Shown in pieces: positions 10,830 through 22,950 of a stretch of DNA of 64,000 bases; the stretch's first letter is position 1, and the number at the start of each line of letters is the position of its first letter. The notes under the pieces were generated by a model. That model did no database searches. It saw nothing but the letters and a program-made list of their open reading frames with translations, and was not told the origin of the DNA. The DNA lies in NCBI GenBank assembly GCA_948567375.1, contig OX419761.1, positions 39,310,501 to 39,374,500 on the forward strand. Direction: 5' to 3'. The position numbers were made by a program, and so were the translations under genes. The stretch is from Lunularia cruciata. Lineage: Eukaryota; Streptophyta; Marchantiopsida; Lunulariales; Lunulariaceae.

Positions 10830-13480
10830 TTGGAGAGAACTTTCGTTTCGAGCTAAGCATCACATAGTGATTACTGTCACCACTTCTGGCCCTCTCGACT
10901 TTCAAATTGACCTTCGACAGTTTTATAATTGTGTTATTCCAACGAAGAAATCCCACATCTGCCCGGACCAGGAATATTCCCGAACACTGCTTGTATACGA
11001 ACCTGATCGGCTGAACGACCGTATGCCCAAATGAAGTGAATCTGCCAAAGCGGCAGAATCAGAGCACAGTTGGAAAAGTCTGCCTCGGACTGACTAGAAA
11101 AATGTTATGGCTTCTTTACAAAGCTTGCGGTTAGTTTTTACGAGAAAACTCCCCAAGACAGATAGGTATTGTGGATTATCAGGAAAGTTCGATACTTTCT
11201 GAGGTTCATAAAACATCTTAGGAAAAGAAAGGGAGAAAGGGCAAGTAGGATACCACCAGAGAAAAAGTATGCAAGTTACCAAAAAGTACAAAAATACGAT
11301 AGGATAAAGAAAGACCAAGGACGAGATTAAAACACTATGTAAAATTCAGGTCACAAATCAAGGATAAAAGAGACAAAGTTGTCTATTGTTGAACTTTGTA
11401 ATAGAGGTTCTATATTACAATATCCGGTTAATGGAAAGGGAGGATACTAGAGCTGATGGGAGCTAATGCCTGTCTTAAAGCTTGAGAGTGACGGAGTCTC
11501 TATATTAAAGTGAAAAGAGAGACTCTGTAGATAACACCCCCATCAAGCTGTACAAGGGTGAGACAAAAATATATAATTAAATTATTATATATATAAGTAT
11601 TATTAAAAAAATATTCACTATATTAAATATGAAGTGAGTATGGTTGTAGAGACAAACATAGATATTCCTTCTCGTAAGGAACTCCATGCTACCTCTCAAA
11701 GAACATCATCGAACTAGAAATGAAAATGCTTATAAATCTTTATAGCAAAGAACTCAAGCATCGGAGAATATCCATTAGTGTTTAATGATACTCCTTCCCC
11801 TTGGTAGAGATGATGGTTACTATTTCCACATGAATGCTAGCTTGTGCCAATTACTCTACTCGTAAGGGCTTTGTAACCGTCATATCAAACAAGATACACA
11901 TTGAAAGTGACTATAGCTGCTCTCACATACTGAGGAAGTGCTCTTAATCAGCACTCAATTTTTATTTGTACTTGAGGTTGTGTAAATCATAGGATATGTG
12001 CTGTTGTACTTTGGATGGAATCATGAACTCTAGTTCTGCTCTCCACCTAAAGTGCATTATAAAATATAAAGATCACAACTCCACTAGTTTATTGGTTTCA
12101 GAAGTGTTGGATATGATAAAACCCAAATATAGAGAGGAGTGTTATAGTAAACTCCTCAAACATAAAGGAAAAGTACTCAATCAATAGAGGAGATGCATGG
12201 AGCCAAGCTTCAAAAGAGAACCCTACCCATCAAAGAAAAGCGCAAGAATGAGAATTATAATAAGGGTGTGAGTGTGCATATGCTTATTGAAATCCACCTG
12301 AATTTCCAAAAGTCTAACGATGCAAAGTAAAAATAGATTACAATAGAGCATGTTGTGCATGCAAGGTTTGGTAATAGCTTGCAAGCTAAAGAAAGATATG
12401 ACTAAAAATCATAAATAATTAAATCAATTGTTGCAATATATGCCAAGAGGAAAAGGAAATCATGATATAAGAACCTATGAGATCACTAGAGTGTATACTT
12501 CTAAATTTGTGGTGCATTAGTCCCTTCCAATATAAGATCACATCCTCTCGTAGCCATGGGAAGAATTGTCTATAGTCCACATTATTCATTTGAGAGTGTT
12601 AGAGCATACATAGTCTTACTTGAATGAGAAAGTCTGGCAAATGAAATATTAAATGTAAGAAGATGGGGTGGAAGTACATTATGGGATGATAAAGATGTGC
12701 CAGCATCTAGTCAAAATAGAATAGAAAATTTGTGTGTTGTAACGAGAGAGTAAATGAGCATAGAATATACCCTAAATCAAAGTGTATAAAGTAAATGAGC
12801 TGCAAAAGGATATCTTTCATATCTTGTCCAAAGAGAACTGAAAATTTTTAACCTCATCAATAATTTCTAACATTGATACTTTCCTATTTGTACATGATTA
12901 GATTAAAATTTTAATATATGATAAATATATTTGATCTTAGAAGAATTTAGAAATTTTAATTCATTATAGTATATGTATCTAAACCAGAATGTGGATTTAC
13001 AAAATAACCAGAACACTTTATAATATCAAAACTGAAAAAGAAGAAGAAACATTATAAATCTGAAGGATTTTGCATGGAAATAAATATGTAATTTATTGAA
13101 ATTTTCTGTTTTATCAATATATTATCCAAAAAGAAACTTTTCTTTAAGTTTTCAATACAATAGTATTACAGTAAGTTTTTGTTGATTTTGAATTCTCATA
13201 TAGCTATTGGTTATAAGTAAAAAAAAGTTAAATATTATTCAGTTTAATAAATTACAAAATATTATTTAGAACGTTTACTTGAAAAATATTTATATACTAG
13301 CAGACAACACAAATAGCCTCGTGCCTTCTGGCGTGCTACGAATATCCGGACGGTCGTCTAGATATTCTATAACGAATAAACAAAATCTATTCAGCAGTGA
13401 TGCATTTAAGAAATAAAACGACAAAATCTGAATTGGTTTTAGTATTTTCCTGCTTGAATAAATGGACAAAACTGGAAAGG
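10830..13480. other. Intergenic, AT-rich, no gene recognised
   Basis: About 2.6 kb without a supportable gene. A 63-codon ORF at 11996-12187 and a 74-codon ORF at 11094-11318 (minus) have no recognisable domain. A partial copy of the dispersed hairpin-repeat family, in reverse orientation, is visible at about 11529-11575. Confidence 0.4.
11529..11575 (-). repeat. Partial copy of the hairpin-repeat family
   Basis: Contains CCCCCATCAAGCTGTACAAG followed by GGTGAGACAAAAAT. This is the reverse complement of the conserved tail (TTGTCTC, then TGTACGGCTTGATGGGG) of the dispersed family best seen at 63590-63690. Confidence 0.5.
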
Positions 13481-13490
13481 TAAACACGAA

Positions 13491-13552
13491 AAAGGGCGAC
13501 CGCGAAGAAAACACGACGGATGGGAAGACCACGTCAAGCCGTAAAGGATAAA
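13491..13552 (-). repeat. Partial copy of the hairpin-repeat family
   Basis: Reverse-orientation tail of the family: GCGACCGCGAAGAAAACACG, GGATGGGAAGACC and GTCAAGCCGTAAAGG, in the same order and spacing as in the copy at 63590-63690. The hairpin end is missing. Confidence 0.6.
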
Positions 13553-13759
13553 AGGTTAACGAATTTGAATCGATAGTTTTCAAATCCACGTGCTGCTCCC
13601 CTTTATCTGGCGGTCAACTCACAGCACGAAAAAGTTCATCGTCAACCATTAATATTCTGAGGCTGATTGTAGGCCATTGATCTCCAACGTGTTTTCTCCT
13701 GACAAACCATCGTTATTATCTTTTGGATATCTTCGGTGCGGCAGAGCAGATCTCTTATA

Positions 13760-13860
13760 TAGACTCTATTGGGGCTTAGCCCCATGTTACTTTTTCTTGT
13801 TTTTTTTTTTTACGACTTGATAGGGTCTTCTCATCCTTCGGCTTTCCTACGTGGTCATAT
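13760..13860 (+). repeat. Copy of the GGGGCTTAGCCCC hairpin-repeat family
   Basis: A perfect hairpin, GGGGCTTAGCCCC, at 13771-13783 is followed by a T-rich stretch, then by ACGACTTGATAGGGTCTTC and CATCCTTCGGCTTTCCTACG. The same order of blocks recurs in several places in the window. No ORF and no identifiable target duplication, so it could be a MITE, a SINE-like element or part of a larger element. Confidence 0.75.
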
Positions 13861-13995
13861 TTCGTTATTATCTTTTGCGTGAAAGGTTAAAAATTATACT
13901 TTATTGTACTCTTATACTTTAGTAATTCTTGAGCTCTTAATAAAGGAGAGTATTCCCTGTTTGTGGAGGTTAAAGTCTATATGCAAAAAGTGCAG

Positions 13996-14120
13996 TAAGC
14001 AGATTTCTCGTATAGACTAAATTGAGGCTTAGCCTCATTTTTCCTTTTTCTTCTCTCCCTTGTACGGCTTGACGGGTCTTCCAATTCTTCGTTTTTTCTG
14101 CGCGCTCGCCCTTGTTCCTA
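13996..14120 (+). repeat. Copy of the hairpin-repeat family with a compensatory stem change
   Basis: Here the hairpin (14024-14036) reads GAGGCTTAGCCTC. Both stem arms changed together, so pairing is kept. The tail with TTGTACGGCTTGACGGGTC, TTCCAATTCTTCG and the C/G-rich GCGCGCTCGCC follows. It is about 250 bp from the previous copy, in the same orientation, and both are preceded by an AGCAGATYTC...TATAGACT block. Confidence 0.75.
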
Positions 14121-14197
14121 TCCAGAAATAGGCATGAATAGATATTCATCAGACTGAGTTAAGTTTATAATCCATGACTAGAGCTAGAGCTATGAAT

Positions 14198-14290
14198 CAA
14201 TATCAGGGGTTTCACTTCCAGGATTAATAGGCTCATCCCCTAGGTTTAACTTCCAGGATTAATGGGAAATGGGCTCATCCCCTAGGGTTC
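14198..14290. repeat. Short tandem duplication
   Basis: The unit CTTCCAGGATTAAT...GGCTCATCCCCTAGG occurs twice in a row, at about 14213-14243 and 14250-14287. There is a small insertion in the second copy. No coding potential. Confidence 0.7.
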
Positions 14291-14299
14291 CGTGAATAT

Positions 14300-16126
14300 T
14301 TTGACGGGTCTTTATATCGAATCGAAGGACATTCACATTCACAACCAGGTCTAAAAATAAAAAGAAAGGTTCAATTTAATTTTCGATTTGGTATAAATTT
14401 TTATTGGAGTTATTGTGCCTTATAGATCCGCAAATGTTTAGGTCACTAAAAAAATGACCAATTAATCTTTATAGGGTTACAAAATCCCTCTAGTACAAAA
14501 CAAGGTTCCCCTCACATCCCATTATACTCTATGGGACATCCCATAAATCTCCTATAATTTTTTGTTTGAACACCAAAAGTCACCTTTCTCGGTTTTCAAA
14601 GTCGGCATGTCACTCTTGTCCTTCAACCTCAACGATAATCGGATTCAGCCGGTTTTTCATTTTAGTGGTTCTACGCTTCATGACCTCTTTTTACCACTTC
14701 GTAGGAACAATGGAATTGCCCCAGCACAGAAATGTCAAAGAGGTAAAATGGAAATAAGCCCTCCTAGTGGTGAACCTCGTTTGCTGAAAAGGACATGAGT
14801 GTGTGGCCCGAATCCAAGCGGTGATATGAGAATCAAAGCTCACGTAACGAACAAGACTTGGGTGAACTCCAACTATATGGGAATTCACCGTGAATCACAA
14901 CAAGGCATCTTCTATTGTGGGGAATGTGCAAGCCAGTTGCAAAGAATGACAAAACATGGTATCATATATATAGTATCCCTGAAATTGCGTGAGTTGTACT
15001 TGCAGAATCTGATATTTCGGGCCAGCTGTAAATAAATTGTATCGAGTAAGTCGTGTCATTTATGTAGAGTGCACCTGATTTGGACTCCTGATTTAGATTG
15101 CCAATAGTCATGGATAACACGCACGCGAACAGACTCGAGGTTAAATTATATAATATAAGTGTGGTTCCGATCATAGGGGACCAGTGTAGAGTAAAAAACA
15201 CTACAATTCAGGGTCAGCTATACTGTGCGTTGATCTTAGTAATATAATTAGAATCGATCGATCTTCCAAACAAGAATCTAAGAAATGGTTGGTAATTGCA
15301 TAGCTGAGAGGCACCCTTCAGAGAGCTCAATCGGATCTAAACCGTAAAGGGACGAGATAGTTCAAATTCTAATTCCCAGCAATCTCCCGAAGGAATTTGT
15401 AGAGAAAATACTTACTTCAGCAGCGGATGAAGCTTAATTATTGCCTAAAATTTGTTGCCGGGATGTCATTGTAAATTATGATTTACGCTATCAGTAATAG
15501 ATTAGTCATAGAGATCGACCTTCTACCATGTCCATACATACCTTTACTAGAGACAGTTGATCCTGTGGACTCCTTGCAAGTGAGCTATACTTTCGCCTTC
15601 CTTCCAAGTTATCGACAAATCGACTAGCTATTTGTGCTAATACCAGGAATAATATTCATTCTTAGATCCGTATACACTTCAATCTCAAGATGAATATGTC
15701 TCCTCCTATATTGGTCTCCCACAGTAGAGTCTGATTTGGTTTCCCACAGTCGAGTTTCGTGTGGTTGCCAATGCAACAAGTATAGATCATATTTGCATAC
15801 TAATTAGTGTAGCCCATATCTACATATAAATACTTAGAGAACCCGAGAATCCTTATATGCTCCATTTAGGTTTCTCCCTCCTCTTTGTCTTCTATCAGTT
15901 TCTTGCCTCATGTTTGGTGCCCAAGTTATAACTAGTTTGTTTGTTGTATTTTGTCAAAAGAAACATGAAATGTTCATCTCATAACAAGAAGAGATGTTAA
16001 TTTTTATTTATTGTCATGTATTATTTATCTTCAATTTTGTTTTTCCTTTCTTGCCTCCTTGACAACATCAGGATATAGTTGTGGAGCCAAGTGATTATGA
16101 AATGATTATTGTGAGCATTAGGGTTT
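14300..16126. other. Intergenic region, no supported gene
   Basis: A diverged relative of the region 37590-37810 occurs at 14440-14560 (GACCAATTAATCTTTA, then CTATGGGACATCCCATA). This suggests the hairpin-repeat family has a longer full-length form. ORFs at 14562-14798 and 14799-15035 have no recognisable domain. Nothing else was identified. Confidence 0.4.
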
Positions 16127-16374
16127 TCTTGGATCTTCATCCCCATTAGATTGTAATCCAAGTGGATGTTTTAAATATCTTCAATATTATTTCTTGTCTA
16201 GTTTTATTTTGAGCTATTTTTTTGGTAAGGGACCCGTTTCATTAGATTTTCTTTGGATCTTTGCCCCGATTAGATGGTAATCCAAGTGGATGTCTTAGAT
16301 ATCTTCAATCTTATTTCTTGTCTAGTTTCATTTTGAGCTATTTGTTTGGTAAGGGACCCGATTCACTCATTGAT
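16127..16374. repeat. 124-bp tandem duplication
   Basis: Two adjacent copies, with a period of about 124 bp, of a unit containing GTAATCCAAGTGGATG, ATCTTCAAT, TTATTTCTTGTCTAGTTT and TTTGGTAAGGGACCCG. The similarity is high, so the duplication is fairly recent. It lies just outside the left LTR of element A. Confidence 0.85.
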
Positions 16375-16513
16375 TTCATTTGTGCATACTTTCTATGGTA
16401 TTGAAACATCATTGTTGTACAACCACCATACTACCATAAGAGATATCACTCAATTAGCATATGTATATGGTACACACTTGGGAGATCTTCCAAGAGGACA
16501 ATTATTTGCTATT

Positions 16514-17201
16514 TGTAAAAGACAGATCAAGGAGAGAAATAAGAGAATGGAAGATCACATTTGGACACCTGAATTAGTGAAAACTTTGAATGCCTAGCAT
16601 GAGCTTCAGCTTTGGTATTTTTAGTGAGCATACAAAGCTCTTGAGAAGCTTCTCAAGAAGCTTCTTTGAGCCACTTTCTTGGAGCGCAAGTCAAGTTAAT
16701 GGGGAAGCTTCTCAAAAAAATTTCTTCTAGAAGTCGTCTACTTGGCATACAAGCTAAGCTAATTGGAAGCTTCTAGAAGTTACCTACTTGGGGTGCAAGC
16801 TAAGCTAGTTGGGAAGCTTCCCAAGAAGTTTCCTAGATACTTATAGAATATTTCAGGCTAATTTGGCCTATTTGCTACTTTGCTAGCCCTTACTAATGGG
16901 GCTTCGGCTTTGGTATTTATAGGGATCATACAAGGCTCTTGAGCTACTTTCTTGGAGTGCAAGTCAAGTTAACGTGGAAGCTTCTCAAGAAGTTTTCTTC
17001 TAGAAGTCACCTACTTGGCATGCAAGCTAAGCTAGTTGGAAGCTTCCCTCTAGAAGCTATCTACTTGGGGTGCAAGCTGAGCTAGCCAAGAAGCTTCCCA
17101 AGAAGCTTCCTACATAGTTCCAAAATATTCTAGGCTAATTTGGCCTATTCGCTACTTCATTAGCCCTCATTAACTTCATCGTTAAATTCCATATTGTTAC
17201 A
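16514..17201 (-). repeat. 3' LTR of element A, with internal duplication
   Basis: It starts TGTAAAAGAC and ends ATATTGTTACA, matching the LTR ends of C in reverse. At 688 bp it is far longer than the 401-bp 5' LTR, because a segment of about 290 bp is repeated internally (about 16604-16898 and 16903-17160). The duplicated part holds the GAAGCTTC-rich region and the TATA-like TATTTATAG. Confidence 0.8.
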
Positions 17202-18045
17202 TATTCCTCCATCGCTAGTTGGCTACGTCCTTGTTGCGATGAAGCTTCAAACTGTTGGATGGTTGTTTGTGCATTGTGGAGATGAGAAAGAAGCTCCCAT
17301 GTGGCATCATGAAGGCCATACCCTTTCCAAAGTACCTTGTACTCCATATGTTATTGGCGACCTTGTTGAATGTGGCAACACATAAGGATACAATCAACTT
17401 TGTACTCCTCATAATCATTGATAGGGATGTGAGGAGGAAGAGGAGGTTGGACACAAGAGGAAAAGACGATGGGTTAGGAACAAAGGGTTTCAACTTGGAA
17501 ATATGGAAGATAAGGTGGATGCACATGACAAGGCAAGGCAAGTCGATAAGCAACAAGAGAGATGATTTAGGTGATATCAAAGTGTCCTATCCAATTAGAT
17601 GTGAGTTTATGAACTTGGATATCAATTGGAAGGGGTAAGTTACTAGAGGAGAGCATGACCTTATCACCAACTTGAAAGGTGAGATCAGGATGATGTTGGT
17701 CTGCGTATTGTTTCTACCAATTCTGAGCAACAAGGAGATGAGATTTGGCTTGTTGGAGGGATTGGGATATGATGATCAATAAGGTGGAAATATGAGGGAC
17801 ATGAGATGGAGAAGGAGCAAGAAAGGAATTAGAACAAGTGGATCTTGGCCCAAATTGAGGAAGAAATGAGAGAATCTAATGCTTGCCTATTTGGAATTAT
17901 TGTATGCAAACTCTGCTATTGCAAGGCATTCATCCTAATTGGTATGGTGGATGTCGATGATGGCATAAAGAATATCCTCCAAGGTGTAATTTTCACGTGC
18001 GTCTTGTCTATCAATTTGAGGATGATAGACTATGGACAAAGTAAG
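17202..18045 (-). pseudogene. Element A pol remnant: integrase C-terminus and chromodomain
   Basis: On the minus strand, reading from high to low coordinates, it covers the integrase C-terminal domain (MCIHLIFHISKLKPFVPNP at about 17500-17540) and the chromodomain (MEYKVLWKGYGLHDATWELL at about 17290-17347). Reading runs on into the LTR. It is broken by frameshifts. It ends at the TSD (GTAAG) of element B, and the integrase resumes at 23316. Confidence 0.85.
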
Positions 18046-18456
18046 TGTAAAAGATCTTGACCGAGGAGAGGAATAGGAGAATGGAAGCTCATATTGGGAC
18101 ACTTGAATGAGGAAAACCCCAAATGCCTAGCATGAGCTTTGGCTTTGGTATTTATAGGTAGCATACAAGGCCCTTGAGAAGCTTCTCAAGAAGCTTCCTC
18201 GAGCCACTTTCTTAGAGTGCAAGCCAAGTTAACTAGGAAGCTTCTCAAGAAGCTTCTTTCTAGAAGCTGCCTACTTGGCGTGCAGGCTAAGCTACTTGGA
18301 AGCTTCTAGAAGCTACTTACTTGAAGTGCAAGCTAAGCTAGCCAAGAAACATCCCAAGAAGCTTCCTAGATGCTTTTGGAATATTCTAGGCTAATTTGTC
18401 TTGTTTTCTACTTCGTTAGCCCTACTAACTTTGTTGCTAAACTCCATATTATTACA
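18046..18456 (-). repeat. 3' LTR of element B
   Basis: Begins TGTAAAAGATC after the target duplication and ends ATATTATTACA next to the polypurine side of the chromodomain end. 411 bp. It contains the GAAGCTTCTC and AAGAAGCTTC arrays and TATTTATAGG seen in the whole family. Confidence 0.85.
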
Positions 18457-18459
18457 TAT

Positions 18460-19800
18460 TCTCCCATCTCTAGTTGGTGACGTCCTCGTTGCTAGTGAAG
18501 CTTCAAACTCCTAGATGGTCATCTGTGCATTCTGGAGGTGAGAAAGAGGCTCCCATGTGGCATCATGAAGGGAATACCCTTTCCAAAGGACCTTGTACTC
18601 CGTATGTTGTCGAAGTCCTCGTTGTATATGCCGACGCATAAGGAGACAATCAACTTTGTACTCCTCATGATCATTGATAGGGACAAGAGGAGGGGGAAGT
18701 TGTAATAGGGGTTAGGAACAAAGGGTTTCAACTTGGAAACATAAAAGATAGGATGAATATGCATGTGACAAGGCAAGGCAAGTCGATAAGCAACAAGAGA
18801 GACAATCTCGATGACATCAAAGGGTCCTATCCAATTAAAGGCAAGTTTACAAACTTGGGTTTCAAGTGGAAGAGAGAGGTTACTAGAGGATAGCATGACT
18901 TTATCACCAACTTCAAAGGTGAGATCATGACGATGGTGGTTTGCATATTGTTTTTGACAATTTTGAGCAACAAGGAAGTGAGATTTGGCTTGTTGGAGAG
19001 ATTGAGATATAATGGTCAAGAATGTTGAAGTATGAGGAACATGAGATGGAGTGGGAGCAAGAAGAGAATCTGGAACAAGCGGATCTTGGCCAAAATTGAG
19101 AAAGAAAGGAGAAAATCTTATGTTGGCCTATTTGGAATTGTTGTAGTCAAATTCTGTAGTTGCAAGACATTCATCCAAATTGGTATGGTGTGCATTGACA
19201 AAGGCACGTAGCATATCCTCCAATGTATGATTTTCACATTTGGTTTGCCCATCAGTTTGAGGATAATAGGCCGTGGACAAAGCAAATATTGAGTATCTAG
19301 AAGAGTGCTTGCCAAAAATTCCCGATAAATCAAGGATCACGGTCAAAGATGAATACACATGGCATCCCATGATGCTTGAAGACATTGTCAAAGTAGATTT
19401 GCGCTAAGGTTGGAGCATCCACGGTATCACAGGTTGGTGCCAAGTGGATTTACTTCTCAAGCTTATCCACAAACACCACAATTGTTGTGTGTCCTTGCTT
19501 TGTCTTTAGCAAGGATATGATGAATCCAAGCTCACATGCTCCCATTGTGCGGTTGAAATGGCGAGTGGTTGAAGGAGTCCACTCAACTTCTGGTTGCTGA
19601 CCTTGTTATGTTGGTAGCTCTCACACAATCAAAAAAACATTTTGAACATCTCACGTCATGTTGGACCACCACCATTTGTGTTGGAGGGTACCCAAGGTCT
19701 TGTCCACACCCATGTGACCAGCTATAGGTAAATCATGGGCTTCTTGAAAGTGCACAAGTCAAAGATCACCTTTGGTTGGAACATAGATCCGGTTCTCATG
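18460..19800 (-). pseudogene. Element B integrase and chromodomain remnant
   Basis: The minus-strand reading at 19391-19128 has the integrase core blocks STAYYPQTDGQ and TLEDMLRAFVNAHHTN. The reading at 19019-18519 continues with the linker and C-terminal domain (FEVGDKVMLSSSNLSLP, NWIGPFDVIE, HPIFYVSKLKPFVPNP) and then the chromodomain in a shifted frame. The zinc-finger part lies near 19600-19700. Several stops and a frameshift make it non-functional. Confidence 0.85.
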
Positions 19801-20099
19801 GAATAGAAGGCTTCCTTGATTGAGAAGGTATTGTACTGCTTGTCACATGTTGTAAGGAAACCTTGTATCATTTGGAAGAAGGGATCTTATTGTAGAGCTG
19901 ACTAAAACTTGTTTTGGACCTTGGAGTCAATTGATATTGTCATAATTGCCACTGTGATGAGAGGAAGAGACTTCAAATTAGGTCGTTGTGATAAAGCATT
20001 AGGGATGATGTGGAACCAACATGGTTTGTACTCAAGTTTGATATCAAAAATTAGACTTGTTCATCCTATCAATGAGGTTGGCTCTTCATGTGTTCCAAG

Positions 20100-21060
20100 T
20101 GTAAGGTTTGCAAAAATGGTTTGTGATCAGTTTGCATGATCACTTGTTTCTCCAAGGGGTAATGTCTCCATACCTTAGTGGCATATACCATTGCAAGTTG
20201 TTCTTGATCTTGAGCAGAGTAGTTTCTTTAAGCCATATTGAGTTGGCAAGACACAAAGGCAATGGGATGTAGTCCATATGGGAATTCTTGTTGCAACACA
20301 GCTCCAATTGCAAAGTTAGAAGCATCAAAATCAACCACACAAGGTAGTTGAGGATCATATGGTTGAACAATGGGTCTTGAAGATACCATATGTTTCAACT
20401 TCTAGAATGCTTCTTTGTGCTTGGTGGTCCACTGGAAGCTCAAGTCCTTCTCCAATAGGTCAGTTAATGGTGCAGCTACATAAGCATAATAATAGATGAA
20501 CCTTCATTAAAAACTGGCCAAACCATTAAATGCCCGTACTTCTGTAGCATCCTTTGGAGTATGCCAATCAGCAATGGACTTGATTTTCTCCTCTTCCATC
20601 TTGATCTCCTCTGATGAGATCTTGTAACCCAAGAAGGTAAGGGTACACATCCTCCCTATCAATGGGGATTTGCCAATAGCCGTTGTAAAGATCCAGCTTG
20701 GAAAAGTATCATGCTCCACTCAATTGATCAAGCAAGTCATCAATCCAAGGCAAGGAATATGCATTCTTTACTATTTGCCTATTTACATCAGTACAAAAAT
20801 GAAGTCCTCCATCCTTCTTTGAAATGAATAGTATCGGTGGTCCCCAAGGAGAGGTACTATGTCGTATGAAGTCCTTCTGCAACAATTCCATAAGTCTTGT
20901 TTGCAACTCATCCAACTCCTTTGGTGAGGGCCAATAGATTGGTTTACTCACTAGAGTACTCCTTGGCAATAACTCAATCTTGAAGGGCATACCATGATTG
21001 GAGGGTAATCTCTTTGGCAAATCATCCGCAAACCTTGAACTATTTGATCAACCATTGCTT
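20100..21060 (-). pseudogene. Element B reverse transcriptase/RNase H remnant with core deletion
   Basis: At 21020-20709 the reading has [25 protein letters not shown] and [17 protein letters not shown], the fingers part of RT. At 20690-20507 it jumps to LTFLGYKISSEEI and [14 protein letters not shown]. The section between, which in element C holds the LPFGLTNAP and FLDDILIYS catalytic blocks, is missing, a deletion of about 270 bp. RNase H fragments follow down to about 20100. Confidence 0.85.
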
Positions 21061-21362
21061 GATGAGGCTCTTTGCACTCCTCAGAATGTCCTTGTGCAAT
21101 CGGCTTGATCCACACCGTAAAAATAGACTTATCTTCCTCCAAAGCTTGCTCTATGGATGCTTCACTAAAAAACTTCCTGTCTATGGACTCATCTCTCTAC
21201 AAAGCTTACTCCCTGGTTGCCCTTTTGGCAAACTTTCCATCTTGGGACTCCTCTCCCTTCAAGGTATGCTCTATGGCTACCTTCTCAAAAAACTTCCCAT
21301 CTTGGGACTGACTATTCTTAGGTGTCTTACTCAAAGGTGTCAGACAACCTAATCAAAACTTC

Positions 21363-22700
21363 CTATTTTTGGTGTTGTACTTGAATTTGTTGTTGGGTCC
21401 AATCAAATTTAACTTTATGATGTTCAAACCAATGTATTCCTAAAATGACATCATAATGTAGATGTGCCACTACAAACCTCATACACTCCAAATACTCCTT
21501 CCTAATTTTAAAGGTAACATGATGCAAGGTACATAATGCAGAACCTTTTCTACCATCTGCCATCATCAATCCACTTCCAATCATTGGCTTGATACGAATA
21601 CCCAATTCCTTTGCTTCTTTCATAGACATGCAATTCTCTAAACTTCCAATATCAACCAAAATCCTACAACCCTTATTAGATATTGTACCTTGCAAGTGAA
21701 GCAAACTTGCATAGGTCTAGCCTTCAATCCCATTGGAACTAACCAAGCTCCCAGTAGGCGGCTCAAAATCTCCTACTAGGATTCCTCATTTCCTTGATCA
21801 TTTTGTTCCACAAACTCTATTTGTGCAACTTGTCAAGGTCACCCATTCCTAAGTGTACATTCAGCAATATGCTGTCCAACTTGGCGACAATAAAAACAAC
21901 CTCCATTTTGTTGCAATCTTTTCTCTATCTATTATACCAAGTGGTCTCCATTGGATAGCATCAATCTCCATTGGTATCGGTTCCTCCACCCGTGGGTATT
22001 GTATTGGTAGGCGTTATGTAGGTCAAGGTTGAGACCATGTTGTTGCAACTAAGGAATCAAAGAGCTCAGCCAATTGCATGGCTTCTTCCATTTTTTGGTT
22101 CTTGCATGGTCACCTCCAATTTGGTTTGTGATTTAAATCCTTGCACAAATTGATCCAGAACTTCACCTTCTTGTATATCTAGAATTTGCATGATGATGTT
22201 CTAAAATTGTGTGATGTAGCTCCTTACAGAGCCAATCTGCTTCAACTCCGCCAATTTATCTTGTGCGGCTCGGGTGGCATTTATAGTTTGAAATCGGCCA
22301 AGTATTGCATCCTTGAATTTTGCCCATATCAAAATCGGTGCAACAATCCATTGTTCAGCTCGCTCCACTCGGAATTGCCACCCAAGTTTTGCCACACCAT
22401 CCAATTGGCTAGAAGCCAAGAGAATCTATTTCCATTCATCTTGAAGACTGGTGGCTTCAAAGTAACATTCACAATCAAACACAAAATTGTCCACTGTGCC
22501 CAAAAGATTCTTTCCTTCAAACACCTTGGGTTTTGGAAATTGGATGCAATCTTCTCTGTCTCAAATTGGTGCTCTCTCTATGTGCTCTTGTTGTTGTTGT
22601 TGCTCTTGTTCATCCAACAATTGAGTAAGGTGCTCGATTTGTTGCTACATTGCAAGGATAACGTCTGGTATTGCCGCCATAGCTACTACTCTATCCCACT
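21363..22700 (-). pseudogene. Element B gag and protease remnant
   Basis: The protease reading at 21704-21363 contains GTISNKGCRILVDIGSLENC; the active-site D-S-G of C is here D-I-G. Gag parts are at about 22690-22200, for example ATRAAQDKLAELKQIGSVRS at the low-coordinate end of 22419-22201. The long plus-strand ORF at 22186-22707 is antisense to gag and is a shadow. Confidence 0.8.
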
Positions 22701-22950
22701 ACTCTAATTTATCTAATTGATTAACACATAGATGCAGCACATCCACCGGTCTCCATAAGTTACAACCGGAAGTATCAAGGGTTCCTCAAACAAGGTGATC
22801 ATATGTAGAAAATCTTGCCCAAAACGTGAGGTGATGAATTGGGTGAAACAATGCTTAGATAATATCTGGACATGAAAATCCCAATGGTTGGACGGAAGTG
22901 GATTTGGTGGTCCATAAATACCATCCATCCCATTCATGCTCTAATACCAA

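Noticed and set aside
13290-13589. 99-codon minus-strand ORF
   Set aside because: It overlaps a copy of the hairpin-repeat family and has no recognisable domain.
13760-13860. SINE or Helitron identity for the hairpin repeat
   Set aside because: No convincing pol III A and B boxes, and no CTRR after the hairpin or TC start, so neither class is supported.
22186-22707. 173-codon plus-strand ORF
   Set aside because: Antisense to the gag remnant of element B; the minus reading matches the gag of C.
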